Below, piece by piece: positions 34,347 through 42,339 of a stretch of DNA of 64,000 nt. Every line of letters starts with the position of its first letter. Within the stretch, counting starts at the first letter, position 1. Made by a program: the position numbers and the translations under genes. The notes under the pieces were generated by a model. That model was not told where the DNA came from. It made no database searches and saw only the letters and a list, made by a program, of their open reading frames with translations. The stretch lies in contig JADJPY010000003.1 in the NCBI GenBank assembly GCA_016713005.1, positions 248,001 through 312,000 on the forward strand, read 5' to 3'. The stretch comes from Ramlibacter sp. (GTDB taxonomy: Bacteria > Pseudomonadota > Gammaproteobacteria > Burkholderiales > Burkholderiaceae_C).

Positions 34347-36302
34347 TTGGCTACATCATTCAACGAGCAGTTTGACCAGCATGGCGCGTGGCGACGTGAG
34401 TTCGCCTTGCGCCTGAAGCTGCTGGCCGAATGGATGAAGGACCACGAGTTGCTCGACGCGGCTGTGGAAGAACGACTGCGCCGACTTGAGTCCCAGGTCC
34501 GTTCGGACAAGGTGATGGTTGCTTTTGTTGCGGAGTTCTCCCGCGGCAAGTCCGAACTGATCAATGCAATCTTCTTCGCCGGCTATGGTCGGCGGATCAT
34601 GCCGGCCAGCGCGGGGCGCACGACAATGTGCCCGACAGAACTGGGTTACGACGCCGAGGTGCCGCCCTGTTTGCGATTGCTTCCGATTGAGACCCGTCTT
34701 CAGCCGCAGGCATTGATGGAGTGGCGCACTGCCCCGGAAAAGTGGATGCGGGTAGACCTCGACGTGAACGATCCGGCGCAACTGGCCCAGGCGCTCGAAA
34801 AAGTTGCCGAAGTACGCAAGGTTTCCAAGGACGAAGCCAGAGCCCTTGGTTTCTGGCACGACGACACGCCCGATGACAATCCGATGGCAGATGCGGATGG
34901 CATCGTGGAGGTCCCGAAATGGCGCCATGCACTGATCAATATTGCTCACCCCCTGCTCAAGCAGGGCCTGGTCATTCTGGACACTCCCGGCCTGAACGCC
35001 ATCGGAGCTGAACCCGAATTGACGGTGAGCCTGATTCCGCAGGCGCACGCTGTTGTGTTCATCCTCGCGGCCGATACCGGGGTGACAAAGTCCGATCTGT
35101 CCATCTGGCGCGAGCACCTTGTCACCGAGTCTTCCGGGACCGAATCGCGGCTGGTGGTACTTAACAAGATTGACACGATGTGGGACGCACTGAGCACCCA
35201 GGAACAGGTGCGCGCCCAGATTGATCGACAGCGGGCGACCTCGGCGAGCATTCTGGGTTTGCCCGAGGAGCAGGTGATTGCGGTTTCCGCACAGAAGGGT
35301 TTGCTGGCCAAAGTTAATCGGGACGACCGACTGCTGCAGGCCAGCCAGCTCCCGGCGCTGGAGGCGGCGTTGGGTCACGGGCTCATGGGGCAACGCCAGA
35401 AGATCCTGCGCGGTGCCGTTGCGGGCGGCATCAATGATTTGCGGCACGAAGCCGGGCGGGTAATCAATATTCGCAGGCGAGATCTGGCCGAGCAGATGAT
35501 GGAGCTCAAAGGCTTGCGCGGCAAAAACGCCGCTGTGATCCAGCACATGCGCACCCGAATCGAGCAGGAGCAGGGAGAATTCGATTCAAGTGGTTCGAAG
35601 ATTCACGCGGTACGGTCGGTTCACCTCAAGCTTTTGCGTGAGGTGTTTGGACTTCTCGGCACGGCGTCGCTGAAGTCGGAACTGAGGCAACTCAATGAGG
35701 CTTTGCGACAGCCGGGCATCAAGCTCGGGGTCAAGAAGGCCTATGCCGAGACATTTGATCGACTGCAGAAGAACATTGCCCGCGCAGCAGCGCTGAATGG
35801 CGAAATTCATGCCATGCTGACCGGCACCTTCCGTCAGCTCAACGCCGAGTTCGGATTTTCCCTTCAGGCCCCAAAGGAGCCTGACCTGGCACGGTATGGA
35901 CGCGATCTGGAACTTGTGCAACGCAGCCACGAGCAATATCTGGGCGTGACCAATGTATTGAAGCTGGCGCAGCCCGAGTTTGCAGACCGGCTGGTCCGTG
36001 CCTTGGGCACGCGATTGAGGGTGGTCTATGAATCGGCACTGGGTGAAGTTGAGCTCTGGAACAAATCGTCAGCCTCTCAGCTGGACGCGCAGTTGCGCGA
36101 GCGGCGGCGGAATTTTGTCCGTCGAATAGAAGCGATCGAAAGAATCCAGCAGGCAGCCAGTGGGCTGGATGAGCGAATTGGCGAGATTCACCAGCATGAA
36201 GCGGCTCTTGATGGTCTGGACCACAAGCTTCTGGAGTTGACTGGCCATCTCGTCGATCAGCCCGTGCCCGCGCAAACAGCAGAAGACCGCTTGACAGCAT
36301 GA
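34347..36302 (+). CDS. Dynamin-family GTPase
   Basis: 651 residues from a TTG at 34347, chosen because GGGGA lies 5 bases upstream and no ATG occurs before MKDHELLD at 34434; TTG 34323 is an alternative. The GTPase domain has a P-loop AEFSRGKSE (first Gly replaced by Ala), a switch Thr in SAGRTTMCP, G3 LDTPGLNAIG and G4 LNKIDT. A long helical, partly coiled-coil stalk follows (residues about 370-640). Bacterial dynamins bind and remodel membranes. It lies between mutM and mutY; its stop overlaps the mutY ATG (ATGA). Any link to DNA repair is inference. Confidence 0.88.
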   Translation: MATSFNEQFDQHGAWRREFALRLKLLAEWMKDHELLDAAVEERLRRLESQVRSDKVMVAFVAEFSRGKSELINAIFFAGYGRRIMPASAGRTTMCPTELGYDAEVPPCLRLLPIETRLQPQALMEWRTAPEKWMRVDLDVNDPAQLAQALEKVAEVRKVSKDEARALGFWHDDTPDDNPMADADGIVEVPKWRHALINIAHPLLKQGLVILDTPGLNAIGAEPELTVSLIPQAHAVVFILAADTGVTKSDLSIWREHLVTESSGTESRLVVLNKIDTMWDALSTQEQVRAQIDRQRATSASILGLPEEQVIAVSAQKGLLAKVNRDDRLLQASQLPALEAALGHGLMGQRQKILRGAVAGGINDLRHEAGRVINIRRRDLAEQMMELKGLRGKNAAVIQHMRTRIEQEQGEFDSSGSKIHAVRSVHLKLLREVFGLLGTASLKSELRQLNEALRQPGIKLGVKKAYAETFDRLQKNIARAAALNGEIHAMLTGTFRQLNAEFGFSLQAPKEPDLARYGRDLELVQRSHEQYLGVTNVLKLAQPEFADRLVRALGTRLRVVYESALGEVELWNKSSASQLDAQLRERRRNFVRRIEAIERIQQAASGLDERIGEIHQHEAALDGLDHKLLELTGHLVDQPVPAQTAEDRLTA

Positions 36303-37570
36303 CCGGCGGTCGGGGAGGTTTCTCCCGTGCCATCGTGTCGTGGCAGGCACGATACGGGCGTCAGGGCCTGCCTTGGCAATCCATCCGCGATCCCTATCGG
36401 GTCTGGCTTTCAGAGGTCATGCTGCAGCAGACCCAGGTTTCAACCGTTCTCCGCTACTTCGAAAAGTTCATCCGAAGATTCCCCACGGTGCATGCCCTCG
36501 CGGCGGCTCCTGAGGACGACGTCATGGGCCAGTGGAGCGGTTTGGGTTACTACAGCCGTGCGCGGAACCTTCACCAATGCGCCAAGGTCGTGGTCTCGCA
36601 GCTTGGAGGCGATTTTCCGACGTCGGCCCGTGGTCTGGAGGAACTCCCTGGCATCGGTCGATCCACAGCCGCCGCCATTGCGTCCTTTTGCTTCAACGAG
36701 CGGGTGGCGATCCTCGACGGGAACGTCAGGCGGGTACTTTCACGTGTTTGCGCATTTGAAGCAGACCTTTCGGCAGCCAAGCATCAGGACCAACTGTGGG
36801 AATTGGCAACTGCGTTGTTGCCCGGACCTCACAGCTCGGCCAACATGCCTCGGTACACGCAGGGGTTGATGGATCTCGGGGCCACAGTCTGTCACCGGAA
36901 GAATCCCGCTTGCGGCATTTGTCCTGTACGGACCATGTGCGCAGCTGCACTCGCGGGGGACCCAGAGCGGTATCCGGTACGAACACGGCGGCCGCGCCGC
37001 GAAGTCATGGCGCTGTGGCTGCTGCACGCTCGGTCCCGAGCAGGTGAAGTGTGGCTCGAGCGTCGCCCTGCTTCAGGAATATGGGCGAGTCTGTATTGCT
37101 TCCCCGTGTTCAGCGACCGGGTGGCGCTGGAAGGTTCGCTTGCGACTCCCTTGCTCACAGGCATGGTTGAGGGGGCTGTGTTTCGGCACGCGCTCACCCA
37201 CCGGGAATTGCACATCCATCCGGAGGCGCGGATCTCAAGTGTCAAGTTCGCGATGTCGCTAGATGGTCACCCATCGCGCACTGAACAACCTGGCCAATTG
37301 CTCTACCAGGTAGACGGAGCGATGCTGGCCCCCCGTGCACCCGATCGCGACCGTGACATAACTCCGGTGGTCGTGAGCCAGGGATTCCAGCCAGCGGGAC
37401 ATGAAATTCTCGATGTCGGTGAACATCCGGTGTACCTCGTCACTCTGCTCAAGAAACGCAATCACCGGTTCGTCGCGCCCTGTCAGTGGACGCAATACTG
37501 CGTCGTAGTGGGGTTAGGAGCATCCGCACATCAAACACGTAGTCGGCATCCATCGGGATGCCTTTCTTGA
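36299..37570 (+). CDS. mutY: A/G-specific adenine glycosylase, C-terminal tail replaced
   Basis: The first ~310 codons (to about 37232) are a normal MutY: RDPYRVWLSEVMLQQTQV with the catalytic Glu, the helix-hairpin-helix ELPGIGRSTAAAIA with the catalytic Asp further on in LDGNVRR, and the 4Fe-4S loop C-x6-C-x2-C-x5-C. The NUDIX-like C-terminal domain begins (VWLERRPASGIWASLYCFP, HALTHRELHIHP), but the expected tail ending in a GLPAPVRKLL-like motif is absent. The frame runs on antisense through rapZ to 37570. About 100 bases appear lost at the mutY/rapZ junction. The functional gene probably ended near 37.3 kb. Confidence 0.85.
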   Translation: MTGGRGGFSRAIVSWQARYGRQGLPWQSIRDPYRVWLSEVMLQQTQVSTVLRYFEKFIRRFPTVHALAAAPEDDVMGQWSGLGYYSRARNLHQCAKVVVSQLGGDFPTSARGLEELPGIGRSTAAAIASFCFNERVAILDGNVRRVLSRVCAFEADLSAAKHQDQLWELATALLPGPHSSANMPRYTQGLMDLGATVCHRKNPACGICPVRTMCAAALAGDPERYPVRTRRPRREVMALWLLHARSRAGEVWLERRPASGIWASLYCFPVFSDRVALEGSLATPLLTGMVEGAVFRHALTHRELHIHPEARISSVKFAMSLDGHPSRTEQPGQLLYQVDGAMLAPRAPDRDRDITPVVVSQGFQPAGHEILDVGEHPVYLVTLLKKRNHRFVAPCQWTQYCVVVGLGASAHQTRSRHPSGCLS

Positions 37571-38105
37571 ACGCAAATGATTCAAACACCAAAGTCAACT
37601 GGCTATCGGCCGCCGCCAGAAGTGACTTGACCTGCCCCTGCAATTGCGAAGGCCGAATGATGCTGGTGTCGATGACATGCGCGTGTTCGCGCAAGTCCGA
37701 GAGGAGTTCGCGCTCAAGCTCAATCGCATCAACCAGCGCATGTTGCCGCTGCGCAGCGTCGGTCGCTCCTTCGTTCCTAGAAAGCGGGTGTTTGCGGCGA
37801 GTTTCGTAAAATCGCCGTACCAGGGTGGCCGTATTGGCGTCCAGGAACAGCGACTTCACCACTACGCCCTGCTCCCTGATCTGGGCAAGGTGCCTGGGAA
37901 CCAGGGGAAGGGCGGACGCACTGCGCACGTCCATCGCTATCGCGACGCGGGATACTCCATCCGCACGATCCAGTGCGATGAACTGCTGCAACAGCTCGGG
38001 TGGCAGGTTGTCGACACAGTAGTAGCCCGCATCCTCAAGCGCGTGCAAAGCGACGGATTTCCCCGAACCCGACATCCCTGTGATGATGACCAGTTCGAGT
38101 TTCAC
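37235..38105 (-). pseudogene. rapZ: RNase adapter protein RapZ (frameshifted, internal amber)
   Basis: Start is GTG 38105, overlapping the recN stop (GTGA). The N-terminal part is intact: Walker A GMSGSGKSVALHALEDAG and ESFAFKKGIPMDADYVFDVRM. After that the frame breaks within 37505-37519, and RPLTGRDEPVIAFLEQ and the GCTGGQHRSVYL motif continue in another frame, consistent with two missing C residues in two C-runs. A TAG at 37259-37261 then interrupts the end just before RHRELD, which normally closes the protein; TGA follows at 37235. Restoring two bases gives 291 codons, the family length. RapZ binds RNA and nucleotides and controls cell-wall precursor synthesis. Confidence 0.85.
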
Positions 38106-39602
38106 CGACGCCCCCGGGGCGCACCGTGCGCAAGCATTTCCTTGGCATGCGCAAGCGTGGTTCCGGACAGATGCTCGCCACCGAGCATGCGGGCAATCTC
38201 GGCAACACGGGCTTCGCCCAGCACCGTGTTGACACTGCTCTCTGTGGCGACACAATCACTTTTCTTCAGGACCAAATAGTGATGATCTGCGCAGGCGGCC
38301 ACCTGAGGCAGATGGGTGACGGTGAGTACCTGGCGATCACGACCGAGTTGCTTCATCAAGCGTCCCACCGTTTCGGCGACAGAACCGCCCACACCGGAAT
38401 CGACCTCGTCAAATATCAGCGTTCCGGCTGACCCGAGTTGACTGGTCGTGACGGTAATCGCCAGAGCGATGCGGGAAAGCTCCCCGCCAGAGGCGACTTT
38501 CGCGACAGGGCGCGGGCTGGTGCCCGCATGACCTGCGACCAGAAAGTGGATCTGTTCCACGCCACGAGGCCCCGGCTCTGCACGATCAACGGCGACCTCG
38601 AACTTGCCTCCTTGCATTCCCAGGCCCTGCATGGCAAAGGTAATGGCGCGCTCCAGTTTCGGGGCTGCCTCGGCCCTCATTCGCGAGACCCGGTGCGCTT
38701 CCTGCATGTAGCTTTCCAGGGCGGCCGACGTCGCTGTCTGAAGTGCACCAAGGTCGACTGCTGCGTCGAGGCGTGACAACTCCACATGCCAGGACGCCAG
38801 GAGCGTTGGAAGCTCAGCCGGTGTGCGCCTGTACCGCCGCGCCGTTGACACCCACAATGACAGGCGGGCATCCAGCTCGCCCAGGCGCTGAGGATCAAGA
38901 TCGGTTTGCCTCAGCCAGGCGTTCAGCGAGCGGGCGACTTCCTCCATCTGCGCCAGGCTGGACGCAAGAATCTGCGACAGGTCCCTGAACTCCGGCGCGA
39001 CGCCTTCTTGGGATTGCAGGATTGCCAGAGCACGTGCAAGCGGCCTGACCGCTCCACGATCCTCATCTTCCAGGTTGTCCAAGGCGGCCTGGGCCGCCTC
39101 AAGCAGTGCCTGCGCATTGGCGAGGCGCCGGTGATCGGTGTTGAGGCTTTCCCATTCATCGCTACCGGGTGACAGCTTCTCCAGTTCTGCCACCTGCCAC
39201 AAGAGGCGTTCTCGTTCGTTTTGCAGCGTGTCCTGTGCCGTCCGTGCTGCAGCAAGGGCACGATCCGATTCGCGCCAGTGATTCCATCGACGGTTCAACT
39301 CGGTCGTGTCAACTCCGGCATAGCGGTCGAGAAGGGAGCGCACTTCTTCAGGCCGCGTCAGGCTTTGCCAGGCATGCTGTCCGTGAATGTCGACCAGATG
39401 CGCTCCGACCTCGCGCAGTTGGGCTGCTGTGGCGACGCTGCCATTGATCCAGCCACGGCTTTTCCCGTTTGCGTCGACGGAGCGTCGCAAAATCAGTGCC
39501 TCGTCCGCATTGAAACCCGCTTCCGCGAGCCTCCTCGACCACGGGGCCGGCATCGAACTCTGCACTGACTTCGGATCTCGTCGCTCCTTCCCGGACAACC
39601 AC
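38102..39602 (-). pseudogene. recN: DNA repair protein RecN (5' truncated, frameshifted)
   Basis: RecN is an SMC-like ATPase for double-strand-break repair. The central coiled coil and C-terminal lobe are intact (INGSVATAAQLREVG, GQHAWQSLTRPEEVR, signature VASGGELSRIALAI, Walker B LIFDEVDSGVGG). The N-terminus is missing: sequence begins at VVVREGATRSEVSAEF, about 50 residues into the family, so the Walker A motif is absent. A second lesion near 39550 shifts the frame between EFD and PWSRRLAEAGF, consistent with two lost bases. The remaining 5' end abuts the nadK coding sequence directly, as if about 170 bases had been deleted. Confidence 0.85.
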
Positions 39603-39603
39603 T

Positions 39604-40466
39604 ATGCAGCTTCATTCGCAGGGTATCAAAATAGCTCCATCCCCTGGGATGCAGGAAACGCACATGGTGCTGGGATCTGCGCACCACGATGCGGTCGCCG
39701 TGCAGCAGTGAGGCCAGCGACTGCATGTCGAAATTGGCGCTGGCGTCCCGGCCAGACACCAGTTCAATCGAGATTTCGGCCGGATCGGCCAGAACAATGG
39801 GGCGGTTGGAAAGCGTGTGGGGAGCGATGGGGACGAGCACCCAGCCCGGAATAGAAGGGTGCAGGAGGGGCCCACCCGCCGAAAGTGCGTAGGCGGTTGA
39901 TCCGGTGGGGATGCGATGATCAACCCATCGGCCCGCTGGGTAGCGACGAAGTGGCCGTCAACTTCAACGCGAAGTTCCACCATGCCGGATGTGGCTCCAC
40001 GGTTGACAACGACGTCGTTCATCGCCAACGCATCAAATACGCAATGTCCTTCCCGCCAGACCTTGGCGTGCATGAGGCTGCGATGGTCTTCTTCGTACTC
40101 ACCAGCCAGCATGGGGGTAAGCACGGTGCGATACGTTTCTAGGGGTATGTCGGTGATGAAACCCAGCCGCCCCTGATTGATCCCGATGAGCGGGGTACCG
40201 TGGCGAGCAAGTTGCCGCCCGATGCCAAGCATGGTGCCGTCGCCACCAACGACGAGACCAAGGTCGCACTGTGTCCCGATGGCTGTGACATCCAGTTCGG
40301 TGTAGTTGCCTATTCCGCTGGCGCGCGCTGTATCCTGCTCCAGGGACACTTCGCAACCTTGGTCTGTGAGAAAGTGCGCAATGTCTTCAAGTGCCGCGCG
40401 CGAAGAGCCCGCGCCCGCAACCTGGTACCTGCCGATCAGCGCAACGTGGCGAAAGCGGGATTTCAT
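39604..40466 (-). pseudogene. nadK: NAD kinase (frameshifted, 3' end lost)
   Basis: Makes NADP from NAD and is normally essential. Seen: LVVGGDGTMLGIGRQLA, GINQGRLGFITDIPLE, AMNDVVVNRGATSGMVEL and ADGLIIASP. Right there the frame breaks: the next residues should be TGSTAYALSAGG, and they appear in another frame if one G (plus strand) is added to the run at 39906-39909. The second part continues VPIAPHTLSNRPIVL, SGRDASANFDMQSL and HPRGWSYFDTLRMKLH, then runs without a stop into recN. Start ATG 40466; the divergent hrcA starts 35 bases away. A real loss would be hard to tolerate, so sequence error is suspected. Confidence 0.88.
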
Positions 40467-40501
40467 CCACAAATTACAACATAGCTCCGTACAATCGTGG
40501 A

Positions 40502-41505
40502 ATGCTAGATGAACGTGCCAAGTTGTTGCTCAAGGCCTTGGTTGAACGGTATATCGCCGACGGCCAGCCTGTCGGTTCGCGCACGCTGTCCAGGGAATCC
40601 GGTTTGGACCTTTCACCGGCAACCATCCGGAATGTCATGTCGGATCTGGAAGACCTGGGGTTAATCGCAAGCCCCCACACATCAGCCGGTCGAATCCCAA
40701 CCGCACGGGGGTATCGGTTATTCGTCGATACCATGCTGACGGCCAATCGTCAGGATCTCGCGACGCCCAGCCTGGCGCCTGGGCAGCCGCAGAAGGTAAT
40801 AGCCAACGCTGCGCAGCTGCTGTCAAATCTGTCCCAGTTCGTGGGCGTAGTCGTTGCTCCGCGAAGGACTTCGGTGTTTCGGCATATGGAGTTCCTTCGT
40901 CTGTCGGAGCGGCGCTTGCTCGTCATCATCGTGTCTCCCGATGGTGATGTGCAAAACCGGGTCATTTTTACCGAAAGCGACTATTCACAGTCCCAACTGG
41001 TTGAGGCAGCCAACTTCCTCAACGCCAACTTTGCGGGCATGACAATTGACCAGGTTCGCGAGCGGCTGCGACAGGATGTAGACAAGCTGCGTGGCGAGAT
41101 CGCCGCACTGATGCAGGCTGCAGTGCAAGTTGGTTCAGAAGCCCTTGAGCAGGCCACTGATGATGTGGTGATTTCTGGTGAACGCAACCTGCTGGCCGTC
41201 AGCGACTTCTCCGGTGATCTGACCCACCTGCGGCGCGCTTTTGATCTTTCGAGCAAAAGACCCAGATCATGCGTTTGCTGGATGTTTCAAGTCAGGCCGA
41301 AGGTGTCAGGATTTTCATTGGCGGCGAAAGCAAGGTCGTCCCATTTGAAGAGTTGTCGGTGGTGAGCGCGCCGTACGAGGTAGACGGCTTGGTTGTTGGC
41401 ACGTTGGGCGTCATCGGGCCGACTCGGATGCCGTACGACCGGATGATCCAGATCGTGGACATTACGGCCAAGTTGGTGAGCAATGCGTTAAGCCATCATC
41501 GGTAA
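40502..41505 (+). pseudogene. hrcA: Heat-inducible transcription repressor HrcA (single frameshift)
   Basis: HrcA binds CIRCE operators and represses chaperone genes. The winged-helix N-terminus (LVERYIADGQPVGSRTLSRE, LSPATIRNVMSDLEDLGLI, SAGRIPT) and core are normal to RRAFDL near 41246; the frame then shifts and MRLLDVSSQAEGVRIFIG through VDITAKLVSNALSHH continues in another frame. Adding one T to CTTTC at 41246-41250 restores FDLFEQKTQIMRLL and gives 335 codons, the family length. No CIRCE inverted repeat was seen in the window. TACAAT at 40490-40495 lies so close to the ATG that any transcript from it would be leaderless. Confidence 0.9.
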
Positions 41506-41517
41506 GGCGCCTACAAT
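41488..41517 (+). promoter_or_regulatory. Putative promoter of the tRNA pair
   Basis: TACAAT at 41512-41517 is a good -10 element, 13 bases before the first tRNA. An upstream TTAAGC at 41488-41493 with 18-base spacing is a weak -35 that overlaps the end of hrcA. Confidence 0.4.
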
Positions 41518-41530
41518 CCTCCGCTCGGTC

Positions 41531-41607
41531 GGGGCGTTAGCTCAGCTGGTCAGAGCAGAGGACTCATAATCCTTTGGTCGTTGGTTCAAGTCCAACACGC
41601 CCTACCA
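41531..41607 (+). tRNA. tRNA with CAT anticodon (Ile2 or elongator Met)
   Basis: 77 bases with encoded CCA. Acceptor GGGGCGT pairs with ACGCCCT (one G-T pair). The anticodon stem GAGGA/TCCTT closes loop CTCATAA, anticodon CAT. The body, especially TTGGTCGTTGGTTCAAGTCC, resembles E. coli tRNA-Ile2 (whose CAT is modified to lysidine) more than elongator Met, but I cannot separate the two by eye. The D arm is not that of an initiator. Confidence 0.9.
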
Positions 41608-41635
41608 ATTGTTCCCTGCTATAATTAGCGGCTGC

Positions 41636-41712
41636 GCGGCTGTAGCTCAGTTGGATAGAGTACTTGGCTACGAACCAAGGGGTCGTGGGTTCGAATCCTG
41701 CCAGCCGCACCA
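41636..41712 (+). tRNA. tRNA-Arg (ACG)
   Basis: 77 bases with encoded CCA. Acceptor GCGGCTG pairs with CAGCCGC, discriminator A. The anticodon stem CTTGG/CCAAG closes loop CTACGAA, anticodon ACG. The T arm is GTGGGTTCGAATCCTGC. It lies 28 bases after the CAT tRNA; TATAAT at 41620-41625 sits between them and could add a promoter, though without a clear -35. Confidence 0.95.
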
Positions 41713-41722
41713 TTTCCCTGGG

Positions 41723-41748
41723 GGGCCAGCCGCGAAAGCGGCTGGCCC
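41723..41748 (+). terminator. Strong hairpin after the tRNA pair
   Basis: GGGCCAGCCGC and GCGGCTGGCCC form a perfect 11-bp stem capped by a GAAA tetraloop, followed by TTCGTACTTG. The U-run is weak, but the stem is very stable and sits right after tRNA-Arg, before greB. A terminator or RNA processing signal is likely. Confidence 0.65.
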
Positions 41749-41779
41749 TTCGTACTTGTGCTCGAGAAGCTGATGCACC

Positions 41780-42334
41780 ATGAGCAAGGCGTTTACCCGG
41801 GAAACCGATTCCGAAGAGGACGATGAGCCGGTGCCGGTGGCCCCCGGTGGCGCGCGCAACTACGTCACCCCACAAGGGTACGCGCGACTTCGGCAGGAGC
41901 TGCTGGGCTTGATAGACGTCGAGCGGCCCAAGGTTGTGGAGGCAGTGCACTGGGCGGCCAGGAACGGTGACCGCTCCGAAAATGGCGACTACCTCTACGG
42001 CAAAAAGCGGCTGCGCGAGATCGACCGGCGAATCCGGTTCCTGACGCGTCGCCTCGAGATTGCCGAGATAGCCGATCCGGCCGTTCACCATGGCAGCGAC
42101 CAGATCTACTTTGGTGCCACGGTCACGTATGCAGACTCAGCGGGTCTCAAACGTACGGTCACCATCCTGGGCGTCGATGAAGCGGTCAGTTCGGAGGCAC
42201 AGGTCAGCTGGGTGTCGCCGATTGCGAGGGCGCTGCTGAAAGCGCGTGTGGGTGACTCGGTCAGGCTTGTCACACCTGCTGGCGGCCAGGAGATCGAGAT
42301 TCTTTCCGTCGAGTACCCCGCTTCGTCGGGCTAG
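41780..42334 (+). CDS. greB: Transcription elongation factor GreB
   Basis: 184 residues. Stimulates transcript cleavage by backtracked RNA polymerase. An acidic N-terminal extension precedes the family start NYVTPQGYARLRQELLGL; the coiled-coil tip RNGDRSENGDYLYGKKRLREID holds the conserved acidic residues, and RRIRFLTRRLE is the GreB-type basic stretch. The C-terminal FKBP-like domain ends with ISVEYP-like LSVEYP. It converges on spoT with 5 bases between stops. Confidence 0.95.
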   Translation: MSKAFTRETDSEEDDEPVPVAPGGARNYVTPQGYARLRQELLGLIDVERPKVVEAVHWAARNGDRSENGDYLYGKKRLREIDRRIRFLTRRLEIAEIADPAVHHGSDQIYFGATVTYADSAGLKRTVTILGVDEAVSSEAQVSWVSPIARALLKARVGDSVRLVTPAGGQEIEILSVEYPASSG

Positions 42335-42339
42335 CCAGT

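Noticed and set aside
36299..37570. The 110 extra C-terminal codons of the mutY frame as a new domain
   Set aside because: They are the antisense reading of rapZ, so they are a read-through artefact of a lost mutY end.
39618..39640. GGTATCAAAATAGCTCC in nadK, similar to the repeat head
   Set aside because: It encodes the conserved NadK motif HPRGW-YF-TLR, is three bases shorter than the palindrome, and no G-rich block follows at offset 32.
40490..40501. TACAAT just before hrcA as a strong promoter
   Set aside because: No -35 element at the right distance, and it would force a leaderless mRNA; noted under hrcA only.
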